Of a stretch of 22,569 nucleotides of DNA, positions 18,444 to 22,569 are shown one piece after another. The notes beneath the pieces are model-generated. The model was not told where the DNA came from. It did no database searches and saw only the letters and a list, made by a program, of their open reading frames with translations. How positions within the stretch are numbered: the first letter of the stretch is position 1; each line of letters starts with the position of its first letter. This stretch comes from Bipalium vagum (taxonomy: Eukaryota; Platyhelminthes; Tricladida; Geoplanidae): NCBI GenBank assembly GCA_037834085.1, contig JBBMKC010219909.1, forward strand, positions 1 through 22,569, given 5' to 3'. The translations under genes and the position numbers were made by a program.

Positions 18444-18665
18444 TCATTTAACGCAGAGGAAAAAATCACTGGATTTGAGAGCAGTGAGTTGAATGTGAAA
18501 TGAAGTCGAACTGAAGGCAAATTTGATCAACAGTGTCAACCTTATCATTGATGGCAATGGTGTATATTTTCTATTCTTATGTATCTGATCACAAAAAATT
18601 TCTAAGATGTATAGCTTCAATCGGTCTATATTATGAATAAAAGGCTTCTTCAGCAGTCTGTTCAA
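18444..18665 (-). CDS. Left copy of an inverted coding-like repeat
   Basis: From ATG at 18665: MNRLLKKPFIHNIDRLKLYI, LEIFCDQIHKNRKYTPLPSM, IRLTLLIKFAFSSTSFHIQL, then TALKSSDFFLCVK. Its first 17 residues match the plus-strand frame at 18971 onward (KRLFKKSFVHNVVRLKP), and the DNA matches as well, so it is one of two diverged copies facing apart. Family unknown. The rest of the frame does not match and may be decayed. Confidence 0.35.
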   Translation of the reverse strand: MNRLLKKPFIHNIDRLKLYILEIFCDQIHKNRKYTPLPSMIRLTLLIKFAFSSTSFHIQLTALKSSDFFLCVK

Positions 18666-19016
18666 TAGAAAACATACATATAAAACCTTTAAATATCAGT
18701 CAGTGTTGCACTTTTCCTTAGATTTCATAACTCGTAATCTGGTGTAGCCATTTGAAGTAAAACCTCCCAGAAAATAACACTGGAAGGACGCTTAACTGTA
18801 AGGGGAAAGATATATTTTCTTTGATTGGCGAATGTCCAAATATCGCTACACGATGGTACACAAAGTTAAAGGGTGAAAGATTGAATTACGATAAAAGAAT
18901 GGAATGTGCTAGACTTTCTTCAACAAACCCCAGATTTAAATATAATAGAAATCTATGGTTTCGATTGAAAAGACTGTTTAAGAAGTCCTTTGTGCATAAT
19001 GTAGTCCGATTGAAGC
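18613..19016. repeat. Diverged inverted pair
   Basis: Arms are about 18613-18751 and 18844-19016, with about 90 bp between them. Reverse-complementing the left gives GAACAGACTGCTGAAGAAG...CATAATATAGACCGATTGAAG. The right reads GAAAAGACTGTTTAAGAAG...CATAATGTAGTCCGATTGAAG. The left arm lacks about 35 bp in its inner half. Both arms keep GTGTAGC-AT near the centre. Identity is roughly 80% over the best 50 bp by eye. Confidence 0.75.
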
Positions 19017-19159
19017 CAACGTTATGCTATCAGATTCTAAAACAGCGGTTATCTAATCTAGCCCATTTCATGCCAGAAGACTTGCAGAAGTTATCGAGGC
19101 TAAAGGAGATTTCATCAAATTTTAAAAAAGAATTTGTTTTCATGTTTATTCTTTTGTAA
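18821..19159 (+). CDS. Right copy; possible 112-residue protein or element
   Basis: A clean frame whose first codon is TTG. The first ATG-coded Met falls later (Met 27, MECARLSST, at 18899). It reads NIATRWYTKLKGERLNYDKR, MECARLSSTNPRFKYNRNLW, FRLKRLFKKSFVHNVVRLKP, TLCYQILKQRLSNLAHFMPE, DLQKLSRLKEISSNFKKEF. It is strongly basic. The ordered middle part and the presence of a second, inverted copy suggest a repeat-borne protein (a transposase C-terminal tail is one option). I could not match it to a known family. Confidence 0.4.
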   Translation: MIGECPNIATRWYTKLKGERLNYDKRMECARLSSTNPRFKYNRNLWFRLKRLFKKSFVHNVVRLKPTLCYQILKQRLSNLAHFMPEDLQKLSRLKEISSNFKKEFVFMFILL

Positions 19160-19280
19160 TTGGATCTCTATGTTGAAAATAAGAAATTTGTTTGCCCTAA
19201 TACATTTTTTAACTTCATAATTTTTTGTTCACGATATCAGCTAGCGTACTATATTTTAGCTTGATGTTGGTATGTGTATT

Positions 19281-19514
19281 TTATTTAATTTTTGTTAAAC
19301 TGGTGAAATGACCATTAAATTGGAAATGAAGACTTCGAGCTGATGAAAGATTAGATTTAAAAGTGGGATTTGTTTCAATCATTAACTTTTTTAATATTTG
19401 AGAAAATAAAAAGAACGTAACAATACTTTTCAATGCACTGATGATTACAGCTTTAATTTCTTTTAAAAACATAAAATAAAATTGAAAAGATAATAAAAAA
19501 TACTTTTTTGACAT
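19281..19514 (-). CDS. Possible 77-residue membrane protein
   Basis: ATG at 19514, clean frame to TAA. The start is hydrophobic (KKYFLLSFQFYFMFLKEIKA), followed by a second hydrophobic run (VTFFLFSQILKKL) and a polar tail (SNLSSARSLHFQFNGHF). Unrecognised. Chance is not excluded. Confidence 0.3.
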   Translation of the reverse strand: MSKKYFLLSFQFYFMFLKEIKAVIISALKSIVTFFLFSQILKKLMIETNPTFKSNLSSARSLHFQFNGHFTSLTKIK

Positions 19515-20262
19515 GTTCCCAACCGTTTTTAATAAATCGAAATATTAAAAACCCATAATTTTTACGTGCAAATATCTCTAAATACGATTTGCGAACCGAT
19601 GAGAATTTATGGAATATTCTAAGTATGGGAAAAATCCAAATTTCGATACAGAAATTATATTTATTAAATTTTAGATAATAATAATAATAACGGGTTAAAT
19701 AATTTTAATCTCTTTAATTATTAAAGTGTCTGGAAATTATCTCTTCTACAGACCATTTTGTGAATTCTGTATTTCATATAAATTTTAAAAATATTTACAT
19801 AATATTATAATTTTTAAAATAATAGAATAAATCATATTAACAACTAAAAAGATTTTTCCTCGCTGTATCGCAGATCCTTAAGAAGGCTGTCAAGTTATTC
19901 CTAGACTTTTGCATGTCTTTAAAAGGAATTGACTTTAATATTTTTCTAGCAAGCCTCTTTGTAATTTTTATATTTCATTTTGTAACGTAATTTTTTTCAA
20001 CTATATCGATTACACATTTTTAAAATTTCGATTTATTTCAGTAGTCTAAAATTAAATAGATCCAAAATTGATGAAATTTAATTTAACTGTCACATTTATA
20101 ATTTTTTTAATGATTTCAGATTTATTAATTATTTTTAATTTTTAATTGTAACTCTAATACATCTGGAAATTATTCATATGAAAAAATAACAAAAGACTTA
20201 TGAGTGTCATAGATATTTTTTTGTTTTTAATTTTTTATTTATATATTTCTTCACTATTTAGT
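19515..20262. other. AT-rich spacer
   Basis: No gene recognised. There is a small GC-richer patch around 19855-19930. Confidence 0.55.
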
Positions 20263-20633
20263 GTATCAAATTTAGACCTGACTCCAACTCTTAGGTGGTG
20301 CAAGTAATAACAATCAGTAAAGCAACAAATGTATTTATATCACACAATCACAAAAATACAGAAAGATAACCAAAAGTCTGGGATCACAGTTAATGTCTGA
20401 AATGTTTCAAAACCTTCCACTATCTTATCAAAACACAATACAACCCAATAACAATCATTATGAAGAATGAATTAAATGAAATGTCTCAGCAATAATGCCT
20501 AATCTAATAAAATCATTTATAATCAAAGTTTAATTAAAACAAAATATTACTTGTACACTAAATTAATAATTACTTTTACAAAAAGTAAATAAAGTTAAAA
20601 GAAAATAGAAAGTTCTTACATTTATCTTCTGCT

Positions 20634-20687
20634 ATAACTCCCGAGTTATCGTCTGAGCCCTAACGGTTGCTCACCGGTAACCCGGTG
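20634..20687. ncRNA. Three consecutive tetraloop hairpins in a GC island
   Basis: Plus strand: ATAACT-CCCG-AGTTAT (20634-20649); GAGC-CC-TAAC-GG-TT-GCTC with a 2-nt bulge (20655-20672); CACCGG-TAAC-CCGGTG (20672-20687). Two of the loops are the same TAAC (GTTA on the other strand). Stem ends abut almost without spacer. The block stands out against its AT-rich flanks. The transcribed strand is unknown; the TATA box at 20912-20922 suggests minus. Confidence 0.5.
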
Positions 20688-20752
20688 GTGGGGAATTTTA
20701 AGCATAGTCCAATAAAAATCTGAATATACTTGAATATTAACGGCCAAAATCT

Positions 20753-20860
20753 TGGTCTTCTCCAACGAATACCTCTATCTTCTCGAACAAAAATATCTTC
20801 CTCGAACAAAATTCGTTATCTTCTCGATCAATTATCTTTGTCTTCTTTAACAAAAACCTT
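20753..20860. repeat. Degenerate tandem repeat, about 20-22 bp units
   Basis: About five units of the form TATCTTCTCGAACAAAAA: GTCTTCTCCAACGAATACC, TATCTTCTCGAACAAAAA, TATCTTCCTCGAACAAAATT, TATCTTCTCGATCAATTA, TGTCTTCTTTAACAAAAACC. They lie in the leader between the TATA box and the hairpin block. Confidence 0.75.
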
Positions 20861-20911
20861 TAAATTATTTTGTACGTTCTCTGAGGGATGAAAATATGCT
20901 AGAATCCCTCT

Positions 20912-20922
20912 GCTTATATACT
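20912..20922 (-). promoter_or_regulatory. TATA box on the minus strand
   Basis: AGTATATAAGC on the minus strand, followed by GC-richer sequence (AGAGGGATTC, CCCTCAGAGAACG) where initiation would fall. It is the only TATA element in the window that sits in a non-A/T context. Confidence 0.45.
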
Positions 20923-21396
20923 TTTTAGAATTGATCTTCATCTGGAGATTATTCTTGAAATAATCTCGAAATCATACTTAAAATTCTAAAATTCCCTGAA
21001 AATTATTTTCTGATGATCATTAATATTTACTAAATACCTCTTTTGGACTTCTTTAAAAATAAAAATACTTTTGGAGGGTTTTTTTATTCTCTAAGTATTT
21101 TCAAAGTAAAAATATCTGGGAATTGTATAAAATGATTAAATTTATCGTTACAGAATAAAATATTGAAAAATATTTGGTAACATTTTGATTATTGAAGATT
21201 TTCGTAATAAAATTCTTAATAAATGAAATAGTTTTAAAACTTTGATTGTTTCTAAAGATTAAAAATATCACTTAAAACAAATGATAAATAGAGAGTTAAA
21301 GGAACACAGTTCTAAAAGATTATTAAGATTATAATTAATATATTAGTTGAGTATTTATATTTTAACAAAATCTTTTATTTGCAATGGAATTTTTAC

Positions 21397-21631
21397 TCAT
21401 TTGTTGATTGATATAATTATTAAAGTGATCCGTAAAATTGCAGAACTTATGACGCCAAAATGATATTGAAAGTAAAAATTAAAATATTTAAATAAGTTCA
21501 TCAAATACGATTTCTACTATTCACGTTTTCCAACCATTTCTCAGGAAACCAGAAGTCTCTTTTGATACCATCCCGTGTCCTTTATTGAAATGATCTTGTT
21601 ATACTATTTTAATAGAAAAATAGGAAAACAT
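21397..21631 (-). CDS. Candidate gene with 25-nt and 36-nt introns
   Basis: Unrecognised. ATG at 21631: MFSYFSIKI, then a 25-nt GT-AG segment (21580-21604, GTATAACAAG...AATAAAG), DTGWYQKRLL, then a 36-nt segment (21514-21549, GTTTCCTGAG...GAATAGTAG), then KSYLMNLFKYFNFYFQYHFG and VISSAILRITLIIISINK to TGA at 21397. The product is 57 residues with a C-terminal hydrophobic stretch. The first donor is GTATAA, as in the models at 3178 and 16617. All three exons are short, so chance is a concern. Confidence 0.3.
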
Positions 21632-22569
21632 GTCAGTGTCTTAGAATCGACCTTTTATTATATAATAATATTATTGCCTTGTTTGTGTATTGTGAGGAAA
21701 ATATGCTTAGATTTGTAGAATCCCAACTGAGACTATTATTGTGTTACACAGGTTTTGTGAGATAAGATTATGAAAAGCGACAACAAAAAATTATGATAAT
21801 TCAAGGATATATTACAAGGTACATTACAACTTAAGAGTCGGGATTCAAGAATATAGATAGAACCCCACCCCTATTTCTGATCAAAACGTTGCCACGAAAG
21901 ATTGTTAAATAAGTCATAATAATAATGTAAGAAAAATGAAATAAAATAATATTATAAAAGGAAACAATAATTATTTAATGAACTTATTTGGTAATTTAAC
22001 GAACTCTTGTTTTAATTTTTGAATTCGGCATTTTTAATGCTCAATAGGGGTTGTACCACACCCTTATTCGTGAGAGTCTCAAGTATGTTGCATGATGGTG
22101 AGCAAGGCCATGAAATATTAACCAATTTTCTCAAAAGTTGAGAGGAAAACAAAATATTGAGAAATATTCTTCTTACCAAGTTAAAAAATTATATTATTTA
22201 CGCAGATGAAAAGATTAATTAATAAAAATAATTGATCAAAATTATTACAGAATATTGAATTTTCTCTTCCCCTAAATTGTCTAATTTCGATAATTTTCAA
22301 TAATTAGACAATTTTATTCAGGATTACATTTTGAGGCTTCGAAATATATATCATATAATATAATATAATATAAAATATTTAAACCAGAAAAAAGAATTGT
22401 AAAATTCTCAAAATTAATTAAAATTTTAATTCCCATCGAAATCAAAAGTTTGTGAGGGCGGCTGTAAAAAATTTAGCGCTTTTTATTAAAGAAAATAATT
22501 TTATACTTTTAAAGAGTTCTTAAAAAGAGTATAATAATTCATATAATTCAAATAATAATAATTATTCAT
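21632..22569. other. AT-rich end of window
   Basis: No gene assigned. A minus-strand stretch at about 22050-22125 reads GLAHHHATYLRLSRIRVWYN, coding-like but isolated. There is a TAATA array at about 22350-22372, and the window ends in an AAT/ATT palindrome. Confidence 0.5.

Larger units (their letters stand above)
20263..21152 (-). mobile_element. Possible solo LTR (Ty3/gypsy-like), or host promoter plus leader
   Basis: On the minus strand the unit opens TGTAACGATAAATTTA (21152), a start typical of Ty3/gypsy LTRs. It carries a TATA box (AGTATATAAGC, 20922-20912), a leader with tandem 20-bp units, a GC-rich structured block and a donor-like ATG|GTAAGA analogue near 20625. The far end at about 20263 is a guess from a weak inverted match (TGTATC-AAATTTA). 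No gag, pol or env lies next to it, so it would be a solo fossil. No target duplication was found. Equally it may be a host promoter with a structured 5' leader. Confidence 0.25.

Noticed and set aside
20634-20687. Hammerhead or other known self-cleaving ribozyme
   Set aside because: No CUGAUGA/GAAA core is associated with the hairpins. The nearby CTGATGA at about 21010 lacks partner stems.

Overview
The window is eukaryotic nuclear DNA, very AT-rich, with long A/T deserts, (ATT)n microsatellites and several decayed Tc1/mariner elements. There are no operons, ribosome binding sites, rRNA genes or CRISPR arrays. No long intact host gene can be recognised by family.

The firmest content is transposon fossils. 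A plant-type mariner-like (MLE) transposase C-terminus lies at 1.03-1.5 kb (minus). A Tc1-like helix-turn-helix N-terminus lies at 4.2-4.56 kb (plus). An almost end-to-end but decayed cecropia-type mariner with weak inverted ends lies at 4.90-5.88 kb (plus). A mariner with an internal deletion lies at 13.59-14.37 kb (minus). A possible Tc1/mariner HTH scrap lies at 9.54-9.68 kb. There is also a 214-bp foldback/MITE-like hairpin at 17.25-17.47 kb, a diverged inverted pair of a coding-like repeat at 18.6-19.0 kb, and two tRNA-like (SINE or pseudo-tRNA) sequences at 2.86 and 7.77 kb.

Between these are short islands of higher GC. In several of them open frames join cleanly if GT-AG introns of about 21-38 nt are removed. 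The best cases are 412-656 (+), 12917-13274 (+), 3178-3489 (-), 7211-7449 (+), 1754-2076 (+) and 21397-21631 (-). Donors of the form GTATAA recur. None of the encoded small proteins is recognised; several have one hydrophobic, membrane-like segment. Very short introns in an AT-rich genome carrying metazoan-type mariners fit what is known of dicyemid mesozoans, and other reduced AT-rich parasites are possible. That organism call is inference.

Layout: 0-3.9 kb small candidate genes and an MLE scrap; 4.2-6.1 kb Tc1 and mariner fossils; 6.6-9.5 kb small candidate exons; 10.6-11.2 kb one long interrupted reading frame; 12.2-13.3 kb two candidate genes; 13.6-14.4 kb mariner; 14.4-16.6 kb AT desert with microsatellite; 16.6-17.1 kb a GC island open on both strands; 17.25 kb foldback; 18.1-19.5 kb coding-like frames around the inverted pair; 20.26-21.15 kb a TATA-bearing, LTR-like or promoter/leader unit holding three tandem hairpins; 21.4-21.6 kb a small intron-rich candidate gene; the rest is AT-rich. 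The genes show no common pathway.
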